From RBG-13-51-18 sp050014095 (GTDB lineage Bacteria > Chloroflexota > Dehalococcoidia > Dehalococcoidales > RBG-16-60-22): a stretch of DNA of 64,000 nucleotides. The notes under the pieces are model-generated. The model made no database searches. It worked only from the letters and a program-made list of their open reading frames with translations, and had not been told where the DNA came from. Numbering within the stretch: the stretch's first letter is position 1; the number at the start of each line of letters is the position of its first letter. The position numbers and the translations under genes are program-made. Shown here one piece after another: positions 8,379 to 16,238 of this stretch. The stretch is taken from NCBI GenBank assembly GCA_050014095.1, contig JBEKDZ010000006.1, forward strand, positions 76,111 to 140,110, read 5' to 3'.

Positions 8379-9631
8379 TGGGCAAGACATTGGCGGAAAA
8401 GATATTAAGTGAAAAGAGTGGTACGGACGCTAAAGCCGGGGATATCGTCATCGCTAAGGTAGACCTGGCTTTTGTGCAGGATACCACGGGCCCACTGACC
8501 ATCCGGCAGTTCCAGAGCAGCGGTATGGGTAAGCTGGCGGACGCTAAAAGGACGGTGCTGTTCATCGACCACGCGGCGCCGAGTCCCAACGCCAACCTCT
8601 CTAACGACCATATTCTGCTGCGGGACTTTTCGCGGCAGAGCGGGTGCATTTTATCCGAAGCTGGCGACGGCATCTGTCACCAAATAATCCAGGAGGCTTA
8701 CGCGCGGCCGGGGGACGTAGTGGTGGGGGCGGACTCGCATACGGTTACGGCGGGGGGATTGGGAGCTTTCGCTACCGGCATGGGGTCCAGTGACGTGGCA
8801 GTGGCGATGGGACTAGGCAAGAATTGGTTCCGCGTGCCGGAATCCTTCAAGATAGAAGTGAACGGGGATTTCCAGAAAGGCGTCAGCGCTAAAGACCTCA
8901 TCCTGCATTTAATCGGCATGATAGGGGCGGACGGCGCGACATATAAGTCTTTGGAGTTTCACGGCAGTACTATTAAAAAGATGAGCATGAGCGGGCGTTT
9001 CACCATCGCCAACATGGCGGTGGAGGCAGGGGCGAAGGTGGGGCTTTTCGCCGCCGATGAGACGACCAAGAAGTTTTTAGAGGCAGAGGGGCGGGGCAAA
9101 GACTTTAAGCCCCTGGCAGCCGACTCCGACGCCGTCTATGAAAAAACGATAAAAATCGACGCCACTAAATTAGAGCCGACGGTATCAAAACCGCACACGG
9201 TGGATAACACGGCTTTGGCTAAAGACCTCAAAGGCATAAAAATACAACAGGTGGTCATCGGCACCTGCACGAACGGCCGAGTGGAAGACCTGGCTATCGC
9301 CGCAAGCATTTTAAAAGGCAAAAAACCGGCCAAAAACGTTAGACTAATTATCGCACCGGCGTCGCGGAAAGTACTGCTGGAGGCGATTGAGAAGAGCTAT
9401 ATCAAAACACTGGTAGAATCGGGGGGTATCGTCCTGCCGCCCGGCTGCGGTCCTTGCCTCGGCTTGCACCAGGGGGCGCTAGGCGATGGGGAAGCGTGCC
9501 TTTCTACCGCCAACCGCAACTTCGAGGGGAGAATGGGTAATCCTAAAAGCTTTATCTACCTGGGCAGTCCTGCCACGGCGGCGGCATCGGCGTTTAAGGG
9601 CGAGATAACCGACCCCAGGGAGGTGATGTAA
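8378..9631 (+). CDS. leuC: Aconitase / 3-isopropylmalate dehydratase family large subunit
   Basis: A 417-residue large subunit of the LeuC / homoaconitase type, which isomerises a hydroxy-tricarboxylate through a [4Fe-4S] cluster. Cluster ligands are Cys297 in IGTCTNGR and Cys357 and Cys360 in PPGCGPCLG. GADSHTVTAGGLGAFATG and the LGLHQG motif are typical. The small subunit follows directly. No leuA is present, and a dehydrogenase of isocitrate type lies downstream, so it may act as an aconitase in a citrate-to-2-oxoglutarate route instead of leucine synthesis. Sequence alone does not settle the substrate. Confidence 0.85.
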   Translation: MGKTLAEKILSEKSGTDAKAGDIVIAKVDLAFVQDTTGPLTIRQFQSSGMGKLADAKRTVLFIDHAAPSPNANLSNDHILLRDFSRQSGCILSEAGDGICHQIIQEAYARPGDVVVGADSHTVTAGGLGAFATGMGSSDVAVAMGLGKNWFRVPESFKIEVNGDFQKGVSAKDLILHLIGMIGADGATYKSLEFHGSTIKKMSMSGRFTIANMAVEAGAKVGLFAADETTKKFLEAEGRGKDFKPLAADSDAVYEKTIKIDATKLEPTVSKPHTVDNTALAKDLKGIKIQQVVIGTCTNGRVEDLAIAASILKGKKPAKNVRLIIAPASRKVLLEAIEKSYIKTLVESGGIVLPPGCGPCLGLHQGALGDGEACLSTANRNFEGRMGNPKSFIYLGSPATAAASAFKGEITDPREVM

Positions 9632-10126
9632 ATGCTGACGGGCAAGGCGCACAAGTTCGGCAATAGCATTTCCACCGACCATATTATTCCGGGGCGATAC
9701 GCCCATCTACGCAGCAATTTGCCCGAGCTTGCCAAGCACGTTTTAGAGGACGCCGACGTGAATTTCGTGAAAAAGGTTAAGCCGGGGGACTTCGTGGTCG
9801 CAGGCAACAACTTTGGATTGGGGTCGAGCCGGGAGCACGCGCCGCTGGTCATCAAGATGGCGGGCGTAAGCGCTATACTGGCGAAAAGCGTGGCGCGGAT
9901 ATTCTTCCGGAATGCCATTAATTTAGGTCTGCCCGTTTTAATCTGCGACACGGACAAAATCAATGACGGCGATACATTAGAAATAGACCTCACAGCAGGA
10001 ACGGTAAAAGACAAGACCAACGGTAATACGCTGACCTTCGGGAAGATACCGGAGGTGATGTTAAAGATACTCAATGAGGGCGGGCTGATACCATATATCC
10101 AGAAGCACGGGGACATTACGGTTTAG
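9632..10126 (+). CDS. leuD: Aconitase / 3-isopropylmalate dehydratase family small subunit
   Basis: The 164-residue swivel-domain partner of the preceding large subunit. GRYAHLRS near residue 22 and the NNFGLGSSREHAP substrate-binding loop near residue 56 are the hallmark motifs. Its ATG follows the stop codon of the large-subunit gene with no gap. It supplies part of the substrate pocket and so shares the substrate uncertainty of its partner (isopropylmalate, homocitrate or citrate). Confidence 0.87.
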   Translation: MLTGKAHKFGNSISTDHIIPGRYAHLRSNLPELAKHVLEDADVNFVKKVKPGDFVVAGNNFGLGSSREHAPLVIKMAGVSAILAKSVARIFFRNAINLGLPVLICDTDKINDGDTLEIDLTAGTVKDKTNGNTLTFGKIPEVMLKILNEGGLIPYIQKHGDITV

Positions 10127-10184
10127 CGACTAATTGAACATAAAGGGGAAACATTGTTTAAAGTATTAATAGGAGGTTTGATAT

Positions 10185-10952
10185 ATGCCTATTGATGAAG
10201 TGTTTGTAAATCCTACAGTAAAACAAGTGATATTCCAGATGTTATTCCCAAATTTGTTTTACATAGAAAATAAAATTGGTGAATTTCAGTTAAAAATAAT
10301 GAATGAATTTCCTGAATCAAAACTTTTACATAGAATGCAATTTACCTGGGCAGATGTTGGGCCTGACTCTAAGCTTACCGATATTGAGAGTAAGCTAGAT
10401 AAAGACACTACTGGGCAAAAAATCTGGCAATTCAATTCTCCTAAGAACTTTCAAATAAACGTCACGAGTAATTCACTAGATATTTCTTCTATGTATCATA
10501 AAACCTATCGGATGGATAACGGAGATAAATTTAGAGACGTTATAGAACTTGCCGTAAAAAATTTCTTCCAAGTTGTTTCAGTACCCCTTATCGGTAGAGT
10601 TGGATTAAGATACGTTGACGAATGCCCGATTTTCTCAAAGGACAATGATACTTTTAAGTCATATTATAATTCAGTATTTCCGATTCAAAGGTTCAATCTT
10701 GCTGATGTTGAGGAAATGGACTTTAAAGGTGTGATCAAACGAGGGGATTGTGTCTTGCGTTACGTGGAGTCTTTGAAGAAGGTTGAAGACCAATATTTAT
10801 TAATCCTTGATTTCGATAGCGTAAGAAACAACGTTAATCCGGAGGATGTATTAAAAGTTACGGATGACCTTCATACAATTATTTCAGAAGAATACGAGAA
10901 AACGATCACAGAAAGAGTAAAAGAATATATGAGAAAACCAAAGGCGGTGTAG
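10185..10952 (+). CDS. TIGR04255-like protein (accessory, function unknown)
   Basis: A 255-residue protein resembling the sporadically distributed TIGR04255 family: an N-terminal FVNPTVKQVIFQMLFP motif, a central MYHKTYRMDNGDKFRDVIELAVKNFFQV and PLIGRVGLRYVDECPI. No function is established for this family that I can cite. The gene is AT-rich against its neighbours and has a strong ribosome-binding site (AGGAGG, 10171-10176). It opens a three-gene unit placed between the aconitase-like genes and the dehydrogenase. No membrane segments or signal peptide are seen. Confidence 0.55.
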   Translation: MPIDEVFVNPTVKQVIFQMLFPNLFYIENKIGEFQLKIMNEFPESKLLHRMQFTWADVGPDSKLTDIESKLDKDTTGQKIWQFNSPKNFQINVTSNSLDISSMYHKTYRMDNGDKFRDVIELAVKNFFQVVSVPLIGRVGLRYVDECPIFSKDNDTFKSYYNSVFPIQRFNLADVEEMDFKGVIKRGDCVLRYVESLKKVEDQYLLILDFDSVRNNVNPEDVLKVTDDLHTIISEEYEKTITERVKEYMRKPKAV

Positions 10953-10953
10953 T

Positions 10954-11202
10954 ATGGAATTGAACGTTGACAAATACGACTATACGACATTTACTCAAGA
11001 CGCTACAGGCAAAACTGGAAAAATGGAGGATTATAAGATAATATCTTATCCCTTTGGTAAATATGAAATTAAAATTAAAGTCACCAATAATAACGAGTTT
11101 ATTGGCATCGTGGAATTAGGAGTCAATAAGGATTTTCTTAGTCAAGAGCAGAAAATCGGTCTTAAAGGTTCCCATGATGTTGATGAATTCTATAAAGAAT
11201 AG
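10954..11202 (+). CDS. Hypothetical protein, middle gene of AT-rich cassette
   Basis: An 82-residue protein that I do not recognise. It is hydrophilic and rich in Lys, Asp and Thr, with predicted strands around YPFGKYEIKIKVTNNNEFIGIVELG and no Cys. It starts one base after the stop of the preceding gene and its own stop (TAG) overlaps the GTG start of the next by one base. This tight spacing argues that the three proteins are made together. Confidence 0.6.
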   Translation: MELNVDKYDYTTFTQDATGKTGKMEDYKIISYPFGKYEIKIKVTNNNEFIGIVELGVNKDFLSQEQKIGLKGSHDVDEFYKE

Positions 11203-11864
11203 TGTCCAACGTTATGTTTTATAGAAATGGTTTAGGTAAAGAACTAAGATTCGGTGATATAGTTAAAGGATTTGTGTTAACTAATACGGTTCTCTTTAAG
11301 ACTCATTGGAATACACAAAATCCTCCATATGACATCAATGTTTTTACGCCTCAGTTTTGTGTTATTATGACCCCTTGTTGTTCCATAGAAGATAAAACAA
11401 TAACCGTGACACCATTAATTAACGTGAGAATCTCATTTTTTGACAACCCTTACTTGGCTGAAGATTTGACAAGAATAAATCGAATGATGACTCCTCAGCA
11501 ATCAGTTTCACCTCAAGTGTGGGGTCAATTTAAGGCCGAGGAACAACAGCGACGAATCGGTGAAGGCAATACTTTCGCTCATGATAATCTCTTTATATAC
11601 GATAAACACGAAATCCTTCATGTGTATCCTCTGAGTAGAAAACGTGGTATTGAAGTTCAGTCAATCACAACAGGCTATTATATGATTGATTTCAAGAATA
11701 TAGTCAAAGTAAATTGTGATAGAATAATATCACCATCCGACTCTCCTTCAGAATCTAGATTACTAGAATTAACCGTTGAAGCTAGGGATGAATTACGTAT
11801 AAAACTTAGTCGGTACTATTCGAGACGACCAAAGGAAGATCAACTATTACTTAACGCTGTATAA
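11202..11864 (+). CDS. Hypothetical protein with MTPCCSIED motif, third gene of AT-rich cassette
   Basis: A 220-residue protein starting with GTG that overlaps the previous stop codon by one base. The motif VIMTPCCSIEDKTITVTPL, with paired cysteines after a hydrophobic strand, resembles the SQxCD-type motif of uncharacterised proteins found on accessory islands; that link is weak. The rest shows RFGDIVKGFV near the N-terminus and a charged C-terminal helix ending in RRPKEDQLLLNAV. Composition is AT-rich like its two partners. No function assigned. Confidence 0.55.
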   Translation: MSNVMFYRNGLGKELRFGDIVKGFVLTNTVLFKTHWNTQNPPYDINVFTPQFCVIMTPCCSIEDKTITVTPLINVRISFFDNPYLAEDLTRINRMMTPQQSVSPQVWGQFKAEEQQRRIGEGNTFAHDNLFIYDKHEILHVYPLSRKRGIEVQSITTGYYMIDFKNIVKVNCDRIISPSDSPSESRLLELTVEARDELRIKLSRYYSRRPKEDQLLLNAV

Positions 11865-11900
11865 CAAAACCGTGTACTTATCTGAGGATGGTAAACACAA

Positions 11901-12980
11901 TTGCCCTATAAAATAACACTAATACCAGGTGACGGGGTGGGGCCAGAAATCACCGAGGCAACCCGTCGGGTGCTGGAGGCGACGGGCGTCAAGTTCTCGT
12001 GGGAGCTGGCTTATGCCGGGGCAGAAGTCATGGCTAAAGAAGGCACTCCATTGCCGGACTCCGTTCTCGCTTCGATTAAGAAAAATAAAGTGGCGCTAAA
12101 GGGTCCGGTGACCACGCCTATCGGCACCGGCTTCCGGAGCGTCAATGTCGCCCTGCGTAAAGCCTTAGACCTCTATGCCTGCGTGCGGCCTTGCAAGAGC
12201 TATCCGGGTGCCCCTACGCTCCATAAAGACGTGGATATCGTCATCGTGCGGGAGAACACGGAAGACCTTTACGCCGGTGTGGAGTACGAAAAGGGCACAC
12301 CAGAAGCATTGGCTTTAATCGATTTCATCAATCAGCAAAAGAACAACGCCGTAAGAAAAGACTCCGGCATTAGCATTAAGATGATTACCGAGTTCAACAC
12401 GCGGCGTATTGTGAAGTTCGCCTTCGAATACGCCCGCAAGTACGGTCGTAAAAAGGTAACGGCGACGCATAAAGCTAATATCATGAAGTTCTCCGACGGA
12501 CTTTTCCTTTCTGTAGCGCGGGAGGTGGCTAAAGACTACCCGGACATCCAGTTCCAGGACGCGCTCGTCGATAACCTCTGCATGCAACTGGTGCGGCGTC
12601 CGCAGGAATACGACGTCATCGTAGCGCCTAATCTTTACGGGGACATCATCTCCGACCTCTGCGCGGGGCTGGTGGGAGGCTTGGGACTGGCACCAGGGGC
12701 GAATATCGGGGAGGGCATTGCGCTCTTCGAGCCGACCCACGGCAGCGCACCTAAATACACCGGACAGAACAAGGTCAACCCCATGGCGATGATGCTCTCC
12801 GGAGTGCTGTTGCTAAGGTACATCGGGGAGGCTCAAGCCGCCGACCGACTGGAAAAAGTTATCGCGTTAATGATTAAAGAGGGCAAAAACGTAACCTACG
12901 ACATGAAAGAGCGGCGTGACGACCCAAGCGCCGTGGGAACATCACAGGTGGCGGATGCTGTAATAGAGAAACTGGGATAA
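11901..12980 (+). CDS. Isocitrate/isopropylmalate dehydrogenase family protein, probably NAD-dependent isocitrate dehydrogenase
   Basis: A 359-residue beta-decarboxylating dehydrogenase. LIPGDGVGPEI opens the fold. GPVTTPIGTGFRSVNVALRK and RENTEDLYAGVE are closer to NAD-isocitrate dehydrogenase than to LeuB, and the metal site appears as NLYGDIISDLCAGLVGG. GSAPKYTGQNKVNP binds the cofactor. It starts at TTG, with GAGG 13 nt upstream, a longer gap than usual. Citrate-cycle function would pair it with the aconitase-family genes at 8.4-10.1 kb, from which it is separated by an AT-rich three-gene cassette. Confidence 0.85.
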   Translation: MPYKITLIPGDGVGPEITEATRRVLEATGVKFSWELAYAGAEVMAKEGTPLPDSVLASIKKNKVALKGPVTTPIGTGFRSVNVALRKALDLYACVRPCKSYPGAPTLHKDVDIVIVRENTEDLYAGVEYEKGTPEALALIDFINQQKNNAVRKDSGISIKMITEFNTRRIVKFAFEYARKYGRKKVTATHKANIMKFSDGLFLSVAREVAKDYPDIQFQDALVDNLCMQLVRRPQEYDVIVAPNLYGDIISDLCAGLVGGLGLAPGANIGEGIALFEPTHGSAPKYTGQNKVNPMAMMLSGVLLLRYIGEAQAADRLEKVIALMIKEGKNVTYDMKERRDDPSAVGTSQVADAVIEKLG

Positions 12981-13048
12981 AATACCAAAGTACAAGACTT
13001 GTCCCGAGAAAAACCGAGGGATACAATAACTAAATAAAGGAGTAACTT

Positions 13049-13471
13049 ATGGATAAGAAAGAAATACTGGCTTTCATTACGGCCAATCCTGTTGGTTTTC
13101 TGGCTACTGTGGAAGGCAACAAGCCGCATGTCCGCGCCATGGGCACGTATCAGGCGGACGAAAACGGCATCATTTTTTCCATGCAGTCAGTCAAAGACGT
13201 TTTTAAACAGCTGGTTAACAACCCTGAAATCGAGGTCTGCTACTCGGCAAATAATATACAGATAAGGGTCAACGGAAAAGTGCAACCGATAACGGATATG
13301 ACGCTCAAGAAGGAAATCGTGGAAAAGCGCCCCTTCTACAAAGCGGGGGTGGAAAAAGAGGGGTGGGACTACGTAGGCGCCTTCATCTTAAAGCACGGCA
13401 AGGCTACCGTCCTCGATATGAAAGGTCCGCCATCGCCGGCCGGAGTGCCGAAAGAGTGGATAGAGCTATAA
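13049..13471 (+). CDS. Pyridoxamine 5'-phosphate oxidase-family protein
   Basis: A 140-residue split-barrel flavin-binding protein. MDKKEILAFITANPVGFLATVEGNKPHVRAMG is the standard N-terminal strand pair, followed by VKDVFKQLVNNPEIEVCY and a C-terminal region ending in KEWIEL. Small members of this family bind FMN or F420 and reduce diverse substrates; this one cannot be assigned more closely. The ribosome-binding site AAAGGAG is 7 nt before the ATG. It probably stands in one transcript with the HIT gene downstream. Confidence 0.75.
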   Translation: MDKKEILAFITANPVGFLATVEGNKPHVRAMGTYQADENGIIFSMQSVKDVFKQLVNNPEIEVCYSANNIQIRVNGKVQPITDMTLKKEIVEKRPFYKAGVEKEGWDYVGAFILKHGKATVLDMKGPPSPAGVPKEWIEL

Positions 13472-13509
13472 TTGTAAGTTATCAGTTCATGGGAGAAGGG
13501 GTGGTATAA

Positions 13510-13869
13510 ATGAGCTCGGAAAAAGGCAAACCAGACTGTATTTTCTGTAAAATTATCAGCGGAGAAATACCGTCTAAAATCGTTTACAAAGACAAAGATG
13601 TCGTCGTCTTCCCGGATATCAACCCGGCAGCGCCGGTGCACCTGCTGGTAGTCCCCGTCAAGCACATAGCCTCGCTGGCAACCATGACGGATGCCGATGC
13701 GCCACTGGTGGGGAAAATGGTAGCAGCAGCCAGTAAGGTCGCCAGGGAGCAGGGGCTAGCGAATAAGGGCTATCGGCTCACTATCAACAGCGGGGCGGAA
13801 GCGGGGCAGGTGGTACAGCATTTACATATCCACCTGTTGGGCGGACGGCAGCTTAAGTGGATAAATTGA
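13510..13869 (+). CDS. HIT-family (histidine triad) nucleotide hydrolase, HinT-like
   Basis: A 119-residue HIT protein, which hydrolyses adenosine phosphoramidates and related nucleotides. The triad His104-x-His106-x-His108 is seen in QHLHIHLLGG. The N-terminal CIFCKIISGEIPSKIVYKD is typical of HinT/PKCI proteins and includes Cys10 and Cys13, a possible zinc pair. The length is normal for the family. Confidence 0.9.
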   Translation: MSSEKGKPDCIFCKIISGEIPSKIVYKDKDVVVFPDINPAAPVHLLVVPVKHIASLATMTDADAPLVGKMVAAASKVAREQGLANKGYRLTINSGAEAGQVVQHLHIHLLGGRQLKWIN

Positions 13870-13880
13870 CGCAGACGTCA

Positions 13881-13921
13881 TCCCAGCGAAACTTGTCCCG
13901 TACCTGATACGGGAGCTGGGA
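13881..13921. repeat. Nested palindromic repeat
   Basis: TCCCAGC (13881-13887) pairs with GCTGGGA (13915-13921), and inside it CCCGTA (13897-13902) pairs with TACGGG (13908-13913). It lies between the convergent HIT and NUDIX genes. The flanking GTCATCCCAGC and GGGATCCAG match the repeat family at 31959-32035. It may end transcripts from both sides, but there is no clear T-run. Confidence 0.55.
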
Positions 13922-13979
13922 TCCAGTGGTAGGGATAAGGTTATATATGGATTCTGGTCCTCGCCAGAATGTCAGTAGT

Positions 13980-14552
13980 CTAATCGCTAAGTTTTGATTT
14001 TTTCTTCCGCCATTCCAACATGAACAGCAAACCCGCGATGCTCTTGGCATCCTGGATTTTACCGGATAATATCATTTCCCGCACTTTTCCCACCGGCGCG
14101 CGCACCAATTTAATATCGGCGGTATCTTCAGCATGGCGGCGGGAGGGCACCAAATCCGTCGCCAGGTAGAGGTGCAGGTATTCGTTGCTGAAGCCGGGAG
14201 TGGAATAAAAGCCGGCTAAAAATACCAGCTTTTGCGGTTTAAAGCCGGTCTCCTCCTGCATTTCACGTATTACGGCAGCTTCATCGTCCTCGCCTTTTTC
14301 AATACCGCCGGCTGGAATCTCCAAGAGATTTTTCGCCAACGGGGTGCGGTATTGGTTCACCATCAGGACATTATCTTCGGCATCTAAAGGCACGACGACA
14401 ACCGCGCCACGATGTTCCACAATTTCGCGGGTGGTGCGCCTGCCATCAGCGGTAATGATGGTATCAACACGCAGATTGAGCGCGCGTCCTTTGAAGATAT
14501 ACTTACTCTCCAGAGTTTTTTCCGGGGCATTGTCCGGCTTTTTTTTAGGCAT
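13980..14552 (-). CDS. NUDIX hydrolase, ADP-ribose pyrophosphatase type
   Basis: A 190-residue NUDIX enzyme that probably cleaves ADP-ribose or related nucleoside diphosphate sugars. The NUDIX box is complete from Gly82 to Phe104 (G-x5-E-x7-REMQEETGF). The LEIPAGGIEKGE lead-in and the long N-terminal strand region favour the ADP-ribose class. It is the third gene of the nadK unit and its start overlaps the acetyltransferase gene by 8 nt, which links it to NAD turnover. Confidence 0.86.
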   Translation of the reverse strand: MPKKKPDNAPEKTLESKYIFKGRALNLRVDTIITADGRRTTREIVEHRGAVVVVPLDAEDNVLMVNQYRTPLAKNLLEIPAGGIEKGEDDEAAVIREMQEETGFKPQKLVFLAGFYSTPGFSNEYLHLYLATDLVPSRRHAEDTADIKLVRAPVGKVREMILSGKIQDAKSIAGLLFMLEWRKKKSKLSD

Positions 14553-15000
14553 GATAAATCAGCGCAATTTCATCGCAGTTGGGGAACTTGGGACAGCGGA
14601 AACAATCCGTCCAGACCTTGCGCGGCAGTTCCGCTTTATCAATATCTACGAACTTCTGACGCTTGAAAAACTCCGGCTGATAAGTAAAGCAAAAGATAGT
14701 CTCGATGCCAAGGTCGGCCGCTTCTTTCAGGCAAGCGGCGACGAGTTTAGCACCTAGACCTTGTTTCTGTTTATCCTCCATGACGGCAACCGAGCGTATT
14801 TCCGCCAGGTCTGACCAGCTGACGTGCAAGGCAGCGCAGGCAACTACCTCACCATCCTTCCTGATAACAAAGAAGTCGCGGATACTCTCATATATCTCAC
14901 TCAAGGGTCTGGCGAGCATCTGCCCTCTTTCGGCGAAGCCGTTGATGAGCTTATGTATCTGCGGGACATCGGTAATTTTAGCTTTTTCTACCTGGTTCAC
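14545..15000 (-). CDS. N-acetyltransferase, ArgA-like short GNAT
   Basis: A 151-residue GNAT protein similar to short N-acetylglutamate synthases. SVAVMEDKQKQGLGAKLVAACL holds the Q-x-G-x-G acetyl-CoA loop, and FFKRQKFVDIDKAELPRKVW follows. The C-terminus carries DCFRCPKFPNCDE, a C-x2-C-x5-C set that could bind metal. It overlaps nadK by 23 nt upstream and the NUDIX gene by 8 nt downstream. Acetyl-acceptor identity (glutamate or another amine) is not proven. Confidence 0.72.
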   Translation of the reverse strand: MNQVEKAKITDVPQIHKLINGFAERGQMLARPLSEIYESIRDFFVIRKDGEVVACAALHVSWSDLAEIRSVAVMEDKQKQGLGAKLVAACLKEAADLGIETIFCFTYQPEFFKRQKFVDIDKAELPRKVWTDCFRCPKFPNCDEIALIYHA

Positions 15001-15835
15001 CTTGTTTTCCTTTCAGTTTTTTTTCCAGAGTACGATAGAACGAGTCTTGAGACCTTATCCTATAAAACCGCGCGATATGGGGGCTCCGTTTGATGGTAAC
15101 CGTATCACCATTGGCTAAGGGCAGGTTGATATGACCATCGATGCTCAAGGTGGCGGTATGATAGGTGTTAAGACACAATACTATCTCTGCCGTCTCCGGC
15201 ACGACGAGGGGATAAGATAGACTTAGATGAGGAGCGACCGGCACCAGCAGAAAGTCGTGGGATTGAGGGTATAGTATAGGTCCTCCCGCCGCCAAAGCAT
15301 AGCCCGTGCTGCCGGTGGCGGTGGCGACAATTACAGCATCAGCTTTATAGGTGGTAAGAGGCTGGCTATCGATAGTGACATCGACCCGTATAATACGAGC
15401 TATCTCGCCGCGGCCGATGACGGCATCGTTTAAGGCATAGAAGATGCGGGGTTTATGACCCTGGGACGCTAATTCAACCTGCAGCATCGAGCGTTCGTCA
15501 AGCCAGCCTTTGCCAGCGAGCAAATGGGGCAGCTTTTTTAAAGCTTCACCGGCATCGAGCTCGGTAAGAAAGCCAAGTTTACCCAGGTTAATGCCGGTAA
15601 TAGGCGTTGTCCCCGGTATCACCGACTGTACCGCCCGGAGAATAGTGCCATCTCCCCCCACCGTTAATAGCAGGTCGGTACCTTTAAGCACAGCTTGGGT
15701 TTTTTCTTTTTCCCAGGCGGAGCATATCCAGGCAGAGAGCCCCTGCGTTTTTAGCGAACTTTCCAACTCTTTCGCTTTAGCAAGGGTCATTGCAACCTTG
15801 GGATGATAGAGGACGCCGATTTTTTTTATATTCAT
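14978..15835 (-). CDS. nadK: NAD kinase (NadK)
   Basis: NadK phosphorylates NAD to NADP with ATP or polyphosphate. The 285-residue protein has the GGDGT motif at residues 60-64, a typical NDAVIGRG segment and the Gly-rich TATGSTGYALAAGGPI strand turn. MNIKKIGVLYHPK is the usual N-terminus. It leads a three-gene minus-strand unit with overlapping genes. A strong promoter candidate lies about 45 nt upstream of the ATG. Confidence 0.93.
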   Translation of the reverse strand: MNIKKIGVLYHPKVAMTLAKAKELESSLKTQGLSAWICSAWEKEKTQAVLKGTDLLLTVGGDGTILRAVQSVIPGTTPITGINLGKLGFLTELDAGEALKKLPHLLAGKGWLDERSMLQVELASQGHKPRIFYALNDAVIGRGEIARIIRVDVTIDSQPLTTYKADAVIVATATGSTGYALAAGGPILYPQSHDFLLVPVAPHLSLSYPLVVPETAEIVLCLNTYHTATLSIDGHINLPLANGDTVTIKRSPHIARFYRIRSQDSFYRTLEKKLKGKQGEPGRKS

Positions 15836-15879
15836 TTTTTACGTTAGCCACCTGATTTTCTTTTAAGCGAAACAAGAAA

Positions 15880-15909
15880 AGTGTAGCAATTACATGCTAA
15901 AGGTGTCAA
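15880..15909 (-). promoter_or_regulatory. Promoter of the nadK operon
   Basis: On the minus strand TTGACA (15904-15909) is followed after 18 bp by TACACT (15880-15885), with TGC directly upstream of the -10. This is a near-consensus sigma-70-type promoter facing nadK. Confidence 0.65.
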
Positions 15910-16021
15910 GTAAACAAGCTAAAAACCGTTGCTTTTAAACTAATAGAGGAGAATGGAAAAACAGCGAAAAATGCATGATTTGCATGGTCACATAGCTACC
16001 GGCGGGGTATTGATTTGCCAC

Positions 16022-16049
16022 TTGACAACATCTTAATTAAGTATATACA
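16022..16049 (+). promoter_or_regulatory. Promoter of the hybrid kinase gene
   Basis: TTGACA (16022-16027) and TATACA (16044-16049) are spaced by 16 bp. Transcription would begin near 16056, leaving a leader of about 180 nt before the ATG at 16239. Confidence 0.6.
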
Positions 16050-16055
16050 CTTTTA

Positions 16056-16195
16056 AAGATTGTAATACTATGAGATAGATCGAATACACTTGACCTCTGA
16101 ATGCAATGTTTGGGGGTATGGCATGGTCTAAAGAGCACCGGCATCGCTTTGCAATAGTTATACGCTAATAGCGATAGCCAGCGCTTTTTTTATTT
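16056..16195 (+). promoter_or_regulatory. Structured leader with terminator-like element upstream of the kinase
   Basis: GGCATCGCT (16140-16148) can pair with AGCGATAGCC (16170-16179), leaving one bulged base. A GC-rich AGCGC and seven T follow at 16180-16191. This looks like an attenuator in the leader. The rest of 15836-16238 shows only the two divergent promoters. No known riboswitch consensus was recognised by eye. Confidence 0.35.
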
Positions 16196-16238
16196 CATTA
16201 TATTCCGAGATAGCACCTTAGGAATTAGGTACTGTAAC

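Noticed and set aside
8378..12980. A leucine biosynthesis operon
   Set aside because: There is no leuA or leuB-type signature, and the dehydrogenase motifs (RENTEDLYAG, TGFRSVNVALRK) favour isocitrate. The leuC/leuD names are kept only as family labels.
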